Below, one piece after another: positions 24,385 through 32,466 of a stretch of DNA of 64,000 nucleotides; position 1 is the stretch's first letter; each line of letters opens with the position of its first letter. Under the pieces are notes generated by a model that saw only the letters and a list, made by a program, of their open reading frames with translations, did no database searches and was not told the origin of the DNA. The DNA is taken from NCBI RefSeq assembly GCF_017308975.1, contig NZ_JADWPD010000004.1, positions 69,901 through 133,900 of the forward strand. The letters are read 5' to 3'. Position numbers and translations under genes: made by a program. This stretch comes from Amycolatopsis sp. MtRt-6. Its GTDB lineage: Bacteria; Actinomycetota; Actinomycetes; Mycobacteriales; Pseudonocardiaceae.

Positions 24385-25253
24385 TCATCACCTGCAACCG
24401 CCGCGAGCAGCTGCGGGAGACCCTGGCGCACATGATGTCCTTGCCGGACGCCGCGCCGGTCTTCGTCGCGGACAACGGGTCCGCGGACGGTACGGCCGAC
24501 ATGGTCGCCCGCGAGTTCCCCGGCGTCCGCCTGTTCCGGCTGGCGGAGAACCTCGGCGCGGTGGCGCGTAACGTCGCCGTCGAGGAGGTGACGACGCCGT
24601 ACGTGGCCTTCTGCGACGACGACACGACGTGGCAGCCCGGCGCGCTGACCCGGGCCGCGGACCTGCTAGACGCGTATCCCGGTCTGGGGTCAGTGACCGG
24701 GCGTTGCCTGGTCGAGCCCGGCCTGGCCGAGGACCCGATCACGCCGGAGCTGCGCGAGTCGCCGGTGCCCGGCCCGGACTGGCTGCCGGGGCCCGCGCTG
24801 CTCGGCGTCATGGCGGGCCTGACGGCGGTGCGCGTCCGCGCGTTCCGCGAGGTCGGCGGCTTCTCGACCCGGATGTGGCTCGGCGGCGAGGAGGAGCTGT
24901 TCGCCCTGGACCTCGCCGCGCGCGGCTGGTGGATGTGCTGGGCCGAGGACGTGGTGATCCACCACGCGCCGTCGAAGCTGCGCGACCCGCGCCACCGCAG
25001 GCGGCTCGGCATCCGCAACACACTGTGGACACTGCTGCTGCGCCGTCCTTGGCCGGCGGTCTTCCGCCGCGGCCGCGAGGTGCTGCGATCGGCGCCGTCC
25101 GACCGGGCCACCGCGGCGGCGCTCCTGGACGTGGCCCGCGGCCTGCCGTGGGTGCTGCGGGACCGCAAGGTGGTCCCGCAGCACGTCGAGCACGGGTTGC
25201 GGCTGCTGGAAGCACCGCAGCGCGAGTCGAAGGCCCGCCGCTACGTGGGCTGA
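24363..25253 (+). CDS. GT2 glycosyltransferase, paralogue of its neighbour
   Basis: 296 aa. Its start lies 22 nt inside the preceding gene, in another frame. The same plan in the same order: SVVIITCNRREQLRETL, DNGSADGTA, NLGAVARNVAV, VAFCDDDTTW, and LGGEEELFALDLAARGWWMCW. The two are clearly a tandem duplication that has diverged. It ends 5 nt before the convergent GT4 gene. Donor and acceptor unknown. Confidence 0.88.
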   Translation: MARISVVIITCNRREQLRETLAHMMSLPDAAPVFVADNGSADGTADMVAREFPGVRLFRLAENLGAVARNVAVEEVTTPYVAFCDDDTTWQPGALTRAADLLDAYPGLGSVTGRCLVEPGLAEDPITPELRESPVPGPDWLPGPALLGVMAGLTAVRVRAFREVGGFSTRMWLGGEEELFALDLAARGWWMCWAEDVVIHHAPSKLRDPRHRRRLGIRNTLWTLLLRRPWPAVFRRGREVLRSAPSDRATAAALLDVARGLPWVLRDRKVVPQHVEHGLRLLEAPQRESKARRYVG

Positions 25254-25258
25254 CGCGG

Positions 25259-26467
25259 TCAGCGGGCCTCGGCGGTGGCGGCCTCCTGCGGCACCAGCTT
25301 GTGGTAGGCCCGCAGCGTGTCGGCGGCGACGCGGTCCCACGAATACCGGGCCACCGCGCGGTCGTGGCCCGCGGTCCCGTAGGCGTGGCAGAGGGCCGGG
25401 TCGTCGAGCAGCCGCCGCACCCGGGACGCCAGCTCCTTCGGCTGGTGCGGGCGGACCAGCAGCCCGGTGACGCCGTCGACGACGGTGTCGGTCAGGCCGC
25501 CCACCGCCGCCGCGACGACCGGGACGCCGCAGGCCATCGCCTCCAGGGGCACGATGCCGAACGGCTCGTACCACGGCGTGCAGACCACGGCGTCGGCCGA
25601 GCGCAGCAGGGCCGGCATGTCCTCGCGGGACACCTGGCCGGGCCAGCGGACGCGGTCGCCGACGCCGAGCCGCTCGGCCAGCTCGCGCAACCGGCCCGCT
25701 TCGGGGTCCTGGGACAGCCTGCCCCGTTCCGGGCCGCCGGCGATGACGAGCTCGGTGTCCGGCAGCTGCGCCAACGCCGTGATCGCGATGTCGAACCCCT
25801 TGCGCGGGACGAGCCTGCCGACGGCGACGAGCCGGTGTGGCAGCCGGCGCCGGGCCGCCGGCCCGTCGGGGGAGAACCGGCCGAGGTCGACGCCGCACGG
25901 CACGATCGAGATCCGCGACCGCGGCACGCCGAGGCGGGACAGCTCGAAGACCTCGTCGGAGCAGGTGGCGATCACCCGCCCGGCCTGGCGGCCGATGATC
26001 CGCTCCAGCCGGATGCGGTCGGCCGGGCTGGTGTCCTTGTCGCCCTGGTAGCGCTTCTTGACGACGCCCAGGGCGTGGAAGGTCTGGGCCACCGGCGTCC
26101 CGGTCGCGCTCGCGGCCAGGGACGTCGCGAGGCCGGACATCCAGAAGTGCGCGTGCGCGACGTCCGGCCGGTCGAGCGTCCACCGGTCCCGCAGGAAGCT
26201 GCCGAACTCGCCCATGTACGGCAGGAGGTTGTCCTTCGGTTCCCGCCGCGGCGGCCCGGCCGGCACGTGCACCACGCGGTAGCCGTGCGGGGTCCGGACC
26301 TCCGGCGGCTCGTCGCGGCTCTCCCGGCGCGTGTAGACGGTGACGTCGTGGCCGGCGCGCGTCAACGCGGCAGACAGCTCGGCGACGTGCACGTTCTGGC
26401 CGCCGGCGTCGGCTTCGCCCAGCGCGGCGAGGGGGTTGGCGTGCTCGGACACCATCGCGATCTTCAT
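25259..26467 (-). CDS. GT4 glycosyltransferase
   Basis: 402 aa. GT-B fold: N-terminal [13 protein letters not shown] ... [28 protein letters not shown], and C-terminal [19 protein letters not shown] with the [19 protein letters not shown] motif that carries the E-x7-E signature of GT4. The GGQNVHV segment is shared with sucrose-phosphate-synthase and MshA-like enzymes. It lies 24 nt downstream of the other GT-B gene and forms an operon with it. Substrate unknown. Confidence 0.88.
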   Translation of the reverse strand: MKIAMVSEHANPLAALGEADAGGQNVHVAELSAALTRAGHDVTVYTRRESRDEPPEVRTPHGYRVVHVPAGPPRREPKDNLLPYMGEFGSFLRDRWTLDRPDVAHAHFWMSGLATSLAASATGTPVAQTFHALGVVKKRYQGDKDTSPADRIRLERIIGRQAGRVIATCSDEVFELSRLGVPRSRISIVPCGVDLGRFSPDGPAARRRLPHRLVAVGRLVPRKGFDIAITALAQLPDTELVIAGGPERGRLSQDPEAGRLRELAERLGVGDRVRWPGQVSREDMPALLRSADAVVCTPWYEPFGIVPLEAMACGVPVVAAAVGGLTDTVVDGVTGLLVRPHQPKELASRVRRLLDDPALCHAYGTAGHDRAVARYSWDRVAADTLRAYHKLVPQEAATAEAR

Positions 26468-26491
26468 CGGTGAGGCGTTCCCTTCGAAGTT

Positions 26492-27433
26492 CTAACGGGC
26501 CGTCTCGGCGAGGAGGTGGTCCCAAGCGGTCAGGAAAGCGTCCAGCCCGAAGTGCTTCAACGCGTGTTCGCGGGCGTTCTTGCCGGCGAGCGCGGCGAAG
26601 TCCGGCTCGTGCAGCAGCTCGCGGAAGCCCCGCGCCAGCACGGAGACGTCGGTGGAGAGCACGCCCGCGTCGGCCGGCACCGCCTCGACCGCCTCGGTGG
26701 CGGCGAAGACGACGACCGGCATCGCCAGGTGCATGGCCTCCAAAAGGGACAGTCCCAGCGACGTCCACCGGGCGGTGTGCAGGTAGACGCGGCGGCGGGC
26801 GATCTCGTCGTGCAGCTTCGGCGCCGGGACGTCGCCCAGGCCGCGCAGGGGCGCGCCGAGCTCCTCGGTCCCCATGCCGAACACGTCGACGGGGGCGGCC
26901 CCGGCGAGGGTGCCGAGCAGGTCGGCGCCGGTGACGCGCTCGCGCCGCACCGGCTCGTTGATCATCGACACGCCGGCCGCGAGCTCGCCGGTGTAGCGCG
27001 GTCCCGGGTCGGGGATGCCGTGCGGCACCACGGTCACCGGCGCGCGGCCGCAGTCCCACATCGCCGCGTTGAAGTGGGTCACGTGCGCGACGGTGATGTC
27101 GGAGCGGCCGGCGAGGGGGTGCTCACTGGACGCGGCGTGGGGCCGGGGCGCGTTGTGTTCCACGTAGACGGCGGGCACGCCCAGACGGGCGGCGAAGTCC
27201 AGCTCCTCCGGACGTTGCAGGACCACGACGTCGGGTTCGGCCCCGGACAGCCGGTCGAGCGGCACCTCGGTCACCGACGGCCAGTTCCGTCCCGCCTTGC
27301 CGAGGCCCCAAGGCGCACCTTCGGGTGACACCGGCAGCAGGTAGTCGTGGCGGCCGCGGACGAACGCGTCGGTCCACGAGCCGTGCACGTGCCAGAGCAG
27401 TACTCTCAGGCGCCGGGATACGGGATCGGTCAT
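26492..27433 (-). CDS. GT4-like glycosyltransferase
   Basis: 313 aa, ATG preceded by GGAGTC. The C-terminal half has GT4-like features (VDVFGMG ... KLHDEIARRRVYLHTARWTSLGLSLLEAMHLAMPVVVFA); the N-terminal half is shorter than usual, with LRVLLWHVHGSW and VAHVTHFNAAMWDCGRAPVTVVPHGIPD. Transferases of this form occur next to hldE and gmhA in other actinobacterial loci as far as I recall, but I cannot verify that here. Donor unknown. Confidence 0.8.
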   Translation of the reverse strand: MTDPVSRRLRVLLWHVHGSWTDAFVRGRHDYLLPVSPEGAPWGLGKAGRNWPSVTEVPLDRLSGAEPDVVVLQRPEELDFAARLGVPAVYVEHNAPRPHAASSEHPLAGRSDITVAHVTHFNAAMWDCGRAPVTVVPHGIPDPGPRYTGELAAGVSMINEPVRRERVTGADLLGTLAGAAPVDVFGMGTEELGAPLRGLGDVPAPKLHDEIARRRVYLHTARWTSLGLSLLEAMHLAMPVVVFAATEAVEAVPADAGVLSTDVSVLARGFRELLHEPDFAALAGKNAREHALKHFGLDAFLTAWDHLLAETAR

Positions 27434-27442
27434 GACTCCTGA

Positions 27443-27466
27443 TTTCCCGGAGATCGGCCGTTAAAC
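27443..27466 (-). promoter_or_regulatory. Possible SigF/SigB-type promoter (weak)
   Basis: Minus strand: GTTT (27463-27466), 14-nt spacer, GGGAAA (27443-27448). Both spacer and -10 deviate. It is listed because it is correctly placed for the GT4 pair and overlaps a better plus-strand site. Confidence 0.35.
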
Positions 27467-27485
27467 GTCCGGCCGGACGGGGTAC
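27460..27485 (+). promoter_or_regulatory. SigF/SigB-type promoter
   Basis: GTTA (27460-27463), 16-nt spacer, GGGTAC (27480-27485), 42 nt upstream of the DUF47 start. Confidence 0.65.
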
Positions 27486-27527
27486 CCGGCCCCCGACGGG
27501 CGTGCGCGACGAAGGGACAGCCAGACC

Positions 27528-28142
27528 ATGCGGTTCACCCCACGGGGCACCCGGTTCTTCGACCTGCTCGCCGACGCCGCGAAGAACCTCGTCGTCGCGA
27601 CCACGCTGCTGAGAGACCTCGTCGCCGCCGATCCCGCCGAGCGGGAACCGATCGCGAAGCGCCTGCACGAGGTCGAACACCAGGGCGACGAGCTGACGCA
27701 CACGATCATGGTGGAGCTCAACAGCTCCTTCGTGACGCCGTTCGACCGCGAGGACATCCAGGCCCTCGCCGCCAAGATCGACGACGTGCTGGACTTCATG
27801 GACACCGCGGCGGACCTGGCCGTGCTCTACCGCGTCGGCACGTTCCCGCCGGGGATCGACGTCCTGGTCCGGGTGCTCTGCCGGGCCGCCGAGCTGACGG
27901 CGTCGTCGATGCCGGGCCTGGCCAAGGTCGGCGACCTCGAGCCGTTCTGGATCGAGATCAACGAGCTGGAGAACGAGGCCGACCGCGTCTACCGGCGGAT
28001 CCTGGCCCACCTGTTCGAGCCGGGCGGAGACGCCCTCGAGGTGCTCAAGACCAAGGAGGTCGTCGAGCAGTTCGAGCTCGCCGCCGACGCCTTCGAGCAC
28101 CTGGCCGACGTGGTGCAGACCATCGCGGTCAAGGAGTCCTGA
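27528..28142 (+). CDS. DUF47 / PhoU-like phosphate transport accessory protein
   Basis: 204 aa, all helical. FFDLLADAAKNLV, LHEVEHQGDELTHTIMVELNSSFVTPFDREDIQAL and INELENEADRVYRRIL are the paired acidic/His metal-binding helices of the DUF47 family, relatives of PhoU that almost always accompany PiT transporters. It probably modulates the transporter encoded by the directly adjacent gene. Confidence 0.9.
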   Translation: MRFTPRGTRFFDLLADAAKNLVVATTLLRDLVAADPAEREPIAKRLHEVEHQGDELTHTIMVELNSSFVTPFDREDIQALAAKIDDVLDFMDTAADLAVLYRVGTFPPGIDVLVRVLCRAAELTASSMPGLAKVGDLEPFWIEINELENEADRVYRRILAHLFEPGGDALEVLKTKEVVEQFELAADAFEHLADVVQTIAVKES

Positions 28143-29138
28143 GTGACGGGGACCGCCGCCCTGGTCACCGTGATCGTGCTGACGCTGGTCTTCGACTACA
28201 CCAACGGGTTCCACGACGCGGCCAACGCCATCGCGAGCGCGGTGTCGACCCGGGCGCTGACCCTGCGCGCCGCGCTCGTGCTGGCGGCGGTGATGAACCT
28301 GGTGGGCGCGCTGCTGTCCACCGGCATCGCCGCGACGGTGGCCAAGGGCATCATCGACGTCCCGGTCGGCCCGGACGCGCTCACCGTGGTCTTCGCCGCG
28401 CTGGCCGGGGCCATCACCTGGAACCTGATCACCTGGTACTTCGGGCTCCCGTCGTCGTCTTCGCACTCGCTGATCGGCGGGATGGTCGGCGCGGCGCTGG
28501 CCGCCGCGAGCACCGTGCACTGGTCGGGGATCGCCGAGAAGGTGCTGATCCCGATGGTGGCCTCGCCACTGCTCGGGCTGGCGCTCGGCTACTTCGCGAT
28601 GGTCGCCGCGCTGTGGCTGCTGCGGCGGGCGAACCCGCACCGCAGCGGCCGGGTGTTCCGCCGGTTCCAGATCGTCTCCGCGTCGGCGCTCGCGCTCGGC
28701 CACGGCCTGCAGGACGCCCAGAAGGGCATGGGCATCATCGTGCTGGCGCTGGTGGCGGCCGGGCAGCAGTCGACGTTCGCCGTTCCGGTGTGGGTGAGCC
28801 TGGCGTGCGCCGGCGCCCTGTCGCTGGGCACCTATTCGGGTGGCCTGCGGATCATGCGGACGCTCGGCAGGCGCGTCTTCCCGCTCGACCCGCCGCACGG
28901 GTTCGTCGCGGAATCGGTGGCGTCGTCGGTGTTGTACGTGACGGCGTTCGCGGTGAAGGCGCCGATCTCGACCACGCACGTCATCACGGCGGCGATCATG
29001 GGGGTGGGCGCGACCAAGCGGCTTTCGGCTGTCCGCTGGGGCATCGCCCGCGACATCGTCATGGGCTGGGTGCTGACCTTCCCGGCCGCCGCCGCGGTGG
29101 CCGCTGCCGTGTATCTGGTGACCGACCTGCTCACCTGA
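28143..29138 (+). CDS. pit: PiT-family inorganic phosphate transporter
   Basis: 331 aa, GTG start abutting the DUF47 stop. About ten membrane helices; two PiT signature repeats, DYTNGFHDAANAIASAV near the start and an inverted counterpart around ALGHGLQDAQKGMG (residues about 183-196), plus PSSSSHSLIGG and PISTTHVITAAIMG. It imports phosphate, probably as a metal-phosphate complex with proton or cation. Low-affinity Pit rather than the Pst system, placed here under a stress promoter. Confidence 0.92.
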   Translation: MTGTAALVTVIVLTLVFDYTNGFHDAANAIASAVSTRALTLRAALVLAAVMNLVGALLSTGIAATVAKGIIDVPVGPDALTVVFAALAGAITWNLITWYFGLPSSSSHSLIGGMVGAALAAASTVHWSGIAEKVLIPMVASPLLGLALGYFAMVAALWLLRRANPHRSGRVFRRFQIVSASALALGHGLQDAQKGMGIIVLALVAAGQQSTFAVPVWVSLACAGALSLGTYSGGLRIMRTLGRRVFPLDPPHGFVAESVASSVLYVTAFAVKAPISTTHVITAAIMGVGATKRLSAVRWGIARDIVMGWVLTFPAAAAVAAAVYLVTDLLT

Positions 29139-29164
29139 GTTTGCCCTTCGCCGCGGGCGGGAAG
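29139..29164 (+). promoter_or_regulatory. Possible SigF/SigB-type promoter (weak -10)
   Basis: GTTT (29139-29142), 16-nt spacer, GGGAAG (29159-29164), directly after the pit stop codon. The -10 lacks the T of GGGTAN. Confidence 0.4.
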
Positions 29165-29201
29165 CCGGGTCGGAGACCCCCGCCCGCGGAAAGGGAGAGC
29201 C

Positions 29202-30386
29202 ATGAAGGCAGTGACCTGGCACGGCAAACGCGACGTCCGCGTCGAGGAGGTGCCGGACCCGAAGATCGAGGAGGCCACGGACGCGGTCGTGCGGATCACC
29301 TCGACCGGGATCTGCGGCTCCGACCTGCACCTGTACGAGGTGCTGGGCGCGTTCATGACCGAGGGCGACATCCTCGGCCACGAGCCGATGGGCGTCGTCG
29401 AGGAGGTCGGCCCGGAGGTCACCAACCTCAAGCCCGGCGACCGCGTGGTGGTGCCGTTCAACATCTCCTGCGGCCACTGCTGGATGTGCGAGCGCGGCCT
29501 GCAGTCCCAGTGCGAGACGACCCAGGTCAGAGACCAGGGCAAGGGCGCCGCGCTGCTCGGCTACACCAAGCTCTACGGCCAGGTTCCCGGCGGCCAGGCC
29601 GAGTACCTGCGCGTCCCGCAGGCGCACTACGGGCCGATCAAGGTCCCGGACGGCCCGCCGGACGAGCGCTTCGTCTACCTCTCCGACGTCGTCCCGACCG
29701 CCTGGCAGGCCGTCGAGTACGCGAACGTGCCGGACGGCGGCACGGTCGTCGTCTTCGGCCTCGGCCCGATCGGGCAGATGAGCTGCCGGATCGCCCGGCA
29801 CCGCGGGGCCGGCCAGGTGATCGGCGTCGACCTGGTGCCCGGGCGCCTCGCCCGCGCCCGCGAACACGGCGCCACCGCGCTCGACACGCGTGACCACAAG
29901 GAAATCGGCGACACCATCCGCCAGCTGACCCACGGGCGCGGCGCGGACTCGGTGATCGACGCGGTCGGCATGGAGGCGCACGGCGCCCCGGTCGGCAAGC
30001 TGGCGCACACCCTGGTCGGGCTGCTGCCGCAGCCGCTCGGCGAGAAGATCACCGAGAAGGCCGGGATCGACCGGCTCAGCGTGCTCTACGCCGCCATCGA
30101 CAGCGTCCGCCGCGGCGGCACGATCTCGCTGTCCGGCGTCTACGGCGGGATGGTCGACCCGATGCCGATGATGGAGCTGTTCGACAAGCAGGTGCAGCTG
30201 CGGATGGGCCAGGCCAACGTCCGGCACTGGCTCGACGACGTCATGCCGGTGCTCACCGGCGACGGCGACCCGCTCGGCGTCGAAGGCTTCGCCACGCACA
30301 AGCTGCCCCTGGAAGAGGCGCCCCGCGCCTACGAGATCTTCCAGAAGAAGCTCGACGGCGCCCAGAAGATCCTGCTGCAGCCGTAA
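29202..30386 (+). CDS. Zinc-dependent alcohol dehydrogenase
   Basis: 394 aa, ATG preceded by AAAGGGAGAG. MDR zinc enzyme: catalytic-zinc region GICGSDLH and GHEPMG, the structural-zinc Cys set in SCGHCWMCERGLQSQC, and a Rossmann motif in VFGLGPIGQMS. The long form with an extra lobe after the Cys cluster resembles glutathione-independent formaldehyde dehydrogenase-like proteins. The true substrate is unknown. Probably co-transcribed with the hydrolase 20 nt downstream. Confidence 0.88.
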   Translation: MKAVTWHGKRDVRVEEVPDPKIEEATDAVVRITSTGICGSDLHLYEVLGAFMTEGDILGHEPMGVVEEVGPEVTNLKPGDRVVVPFNISCGHCWMCERGLQSQCETTQVRDQGKGAALLGYTKLYGQVPGGQAEYLRVPQAHYGPIKVPDGPPDERFVYLSDVVPTAWQAVEYANVPDGGTVVVFGLGPIGQMSCRIARHRGAGQVIGVDLVPGRLARAREHGATALDTRDHKEIGDTIRQLTHGRGADSVIDAVGMEAHGAPVGKLAHTLVGLLPQPLGEKITEKAGIDRLSVLYAAIDSVRRGGTISLSGVYGGMVDPMPMMELFDKQVQLRMGQANVRHWLDDVMPVLTGDGDPLGVEGFATHKLPLEEAPRAYEIFQKKLDGAQKILLQP

Positions 30387-30406
30387 TCCTTGGGAGGAAG
30401 TTGCTC

Positions 30407-32431
30407 TTGCGAGCCGTCACCTCGCTGCCGTACGAAATCACCGAGGAAGACCACGTCCGGATCCCGATGTCCGACGGGACCGTGCTGTCCGCCCGCGTCT
30501 GGCGGCCGGTCTCGTCGGACACCGAGCCGGTGCCGGCGATCCTCGAATACATCCCCTACCGCAAGCGCGACCTCACCGCGCCCCGCGACTCCATCCACCA
30601 CCCCTACCTCGCCGGGCACGGGTACGCGTGCGTGCGCGTGGACATCCGCGGCACCGGCGAGTCCGAAGGCGTCCTGGCCGACGAGTACCTCGAACGCGAG
30701 CAGCTCGACGCCGAGGAGGTCCTCGAGTGGATCGCCGGGCAGCCGTGGTGCACCGGCGACACGGGCATGATGGGCATCTCCTGGGGCGCGTTCGCCGCGC
30801 TGCAGGTCGCGGCGCGGAAGCCGCCGAGCCTGCGCGCGATCGTGATCTCGTCGTTCACCGACGACCGCTTCGCCGACGACATGCACTACATGGGCGGCTG
30901 CCTGCTCTCGGACAACGTCGCCGAGTCCGGCACGATGTTCGCCTACGCCACGCTGCCGCCCGACCCGGCGGTCGTCGGTGAGCGGTGGCGCGAGATGTGG
31001 CTGGAGCGCCTCGAGAACTGCAGTCTGTGGATCGAGAACTGGCTCGGCCACCAGCGCCGCGACGACTACTGGCGGCACGCGTCGGTGTCGGAGAACTACA
31101 CCGACGTCCAGGTGCCGGTGCTGGCTTCGAGCGGCTGGGCCGACGGCTACTCCAACGCCGTCATCCGGCTGCTGGCCCACCTCGACGTCCCGCGCCGCGG
31201 GCTGATCGGGCCGTGGTCGCACAAGTACCCGCACCTCGGCGAGCCGGGCCCGGCGATCGGGTACCTGCAGGAAGTCGTCAAGTGGTGGGACCACTGGCTG
31301 CGCGGCGACGAGAACGACGCCATGGACGGGCCGATGCTGCGGACGTGGATGCAGGAGAGCGTGCCGCCGTCGACGTCGTACGAGGACCGGCCCGGCCGCT
31401 GGGTCGGGGAGGCCACCTGGCCGTCGCCGCACGTCGAGCCGCAGGAGCTGCCGCTGGCCCGCCACCGCCTCGCGCGGCCGGGCGAAGACGTCGCCGACGA
31501 AGCCCTGACTGTGTCGTCGCCGCTGTCGGTCGGGCAGTTCTCCGGGAAGTGGGCGTCCTACAGCGCCCCGCCGGACCTGCCCTACGACCAGCGCGAAGAG
31601 GACGGCGGGTCGCTGGTGTTCGACACCGACGTGCTGACCGAGCGCTGCGAGATCCTCGGCTCGCCGAAGGTGCGGCTGGAGGTCTCGGCCGACCAGCCGG
31701 TCGCGATGGTCGCGGCGCGGCTCTCGGACGTCGCCCCGGACGGGCGGGCCACCCGCGTCACCTACGGGCTGCTCAACCTGACCCACCGCGACGGCCACGA
31801 CGAGCCGGCGCCGATGGAGCCGGGTGAGCGCTGCGCGGTCGAGATCGAGCTGAACGCCGTGGCGCAGGCTTTCCCGGCGGGGCACCGGATCCGGCTTTCG
31901 CTGTCCACGTCGTACTGGCCGCTGGCCTGGCCGCCGCCGACGCCGGCGCTGCTGTCCGTCCACACCGGACACAGCGCGCTCGAGCTGCCGGTGCGCCCGG
32001 TCGCCGAACCGGACGAGCTGCCGGCCCGGCCGTTCGGCGAACCCGAAGGCGCGCCGCCGATGTCCGTGACGGCGCTGACGCCCGGGGAGCAGCGCTGGAC
32101 CGTCTCGCGGGACCTCGTCGACTACCAGTCGGCGCTGGACATCGTGAAGGACGCGGGGACCGTCCGGTTCGACGACCTCGACCTGGAGGTCACCCGGGAC
32201 GTCCGCGAGCGGTACAGCTGGGTCGCCGACGACTTCTGCTCGCCGGTGGCCGAAACCGCGTGGGACGTCACCTTCGCGCGCGGCGACTGGGTGGCGCGCA
32301 GCGAGACCCGCACCCGCGTGTCGTGCACGGACACCGAGTTCGTCATCGACGCGCAGCTCGACGGGTACGACGGGGCGCGGCGGATCGTGTCGCGGAACTG
32401 GCACCGCCGGATTCCGCGCGACCTCGTCTGA
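30407..32431 (+). CDS. CocE/NonD-family hydrolase (S15 peptidase fold)
   Basis: About 674 aa. The TTG at 30407 is nine bases after GGAGG; another TTG at 30401 is too close to it, so the start is uncertain by two codons. Alpha/beta hydrolase with DIRGTGESEG, nucleophile Ser in GISWGAFAAL, probable acid in SGWADGYSN and His in GPWSHKYP, followed by a C-terminal jelly-roll typical of X-Pro dipeptidyl-peptidase and cocaine-esterase relatives. The alpha-helical cap lies between. Substrate unknown. No signal peptide, so cytoplasmic. Confidence 0.88.
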   Translation: MRAVTSLPYEITEEDHVRIPMSDGTVLSARVWRPVSSDTEPVPAILEYIPYRKRDLTAPRDSIHHPYLAGHGYACVRVDIRGTGESEGVLADEYLEREQLDAEEVLEWIAGQPWCTGDTGMMGISWGAFAALQVAARKPPSLRAIVISSFTDDRFADDMHYMGGCLLSDNVAESGTMFAYATLPPDPAVVGERWREMWLERLENCSLWIENWLGHQRRDDYWRHASVSENYTDVQVPVLASSGWADGYSNAVIRLLAHLDVPRRGLIGPWSHKYPHLGEPGPAIGYLQEVVKWWDHWLRGDENDAMDGPMLRTWMQESVPPSTSYEDRPGRWVGEATWPSPHVEPQELPLARHRLARPGEDVADEALTVSSPLSVGQFSGKWASYSAPPDLPYDQREEDGGSLVFDTDVLTERCEILGSPKVRLEVSADQPVAMVAARLSDVAPDGRATRVTYGLLNLTHRDGHDEPAPMEPGERCAVEIELNAVAQAFPAGHRIRLSLSTSYWPLAWPPPTPALLSVHTGHSALELPVRPVAEPDELPARPFGEPEGAPPMSVTALTPGEQRWTVSRDLVDYQSALDIVKDAGTVRFDDLDLEVTRDVRERYSWVADDFCSPVAETAWDVTFARGDWVARSETRTRVSCTDTEFVIDAQLDGYDGARRIVSRNWHRRIPRDLV

Positions 32432-32432
32432 A

Positions 32433-32457
32433 GTTTCGCGTGTGCGACACGGGGTAA
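32433..32457 (+). promoter_or_regulatory. SigF/SigB-type promoter, perfect match
   Basis: GTTT (32433-32436), 15-nt spacer, GGGTAA (32452-32457). The -35 begins one base after the hydrolase stop; the -10 ends nine bases before the GTG at 32467. Confidence 0.78.
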
Positions 32458-32466
32458 GCCGTTCGG

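Noticed and set aside
8836..27433. Lipopolysaccharide core locus of a Gram-negative
   Set aside because: Codon use, gene families and neighbouring genes are actinobacterial, and there are no lipid A, Kdo or O-antigen export genes.
27123..30299. A 1058-codon minus-strand reading frame
   Set aside because: It covers four recognised genes on the plus strand and part of a GT4-like gene in another frame. The translation is His/Asp/Arg-rich low complexity.
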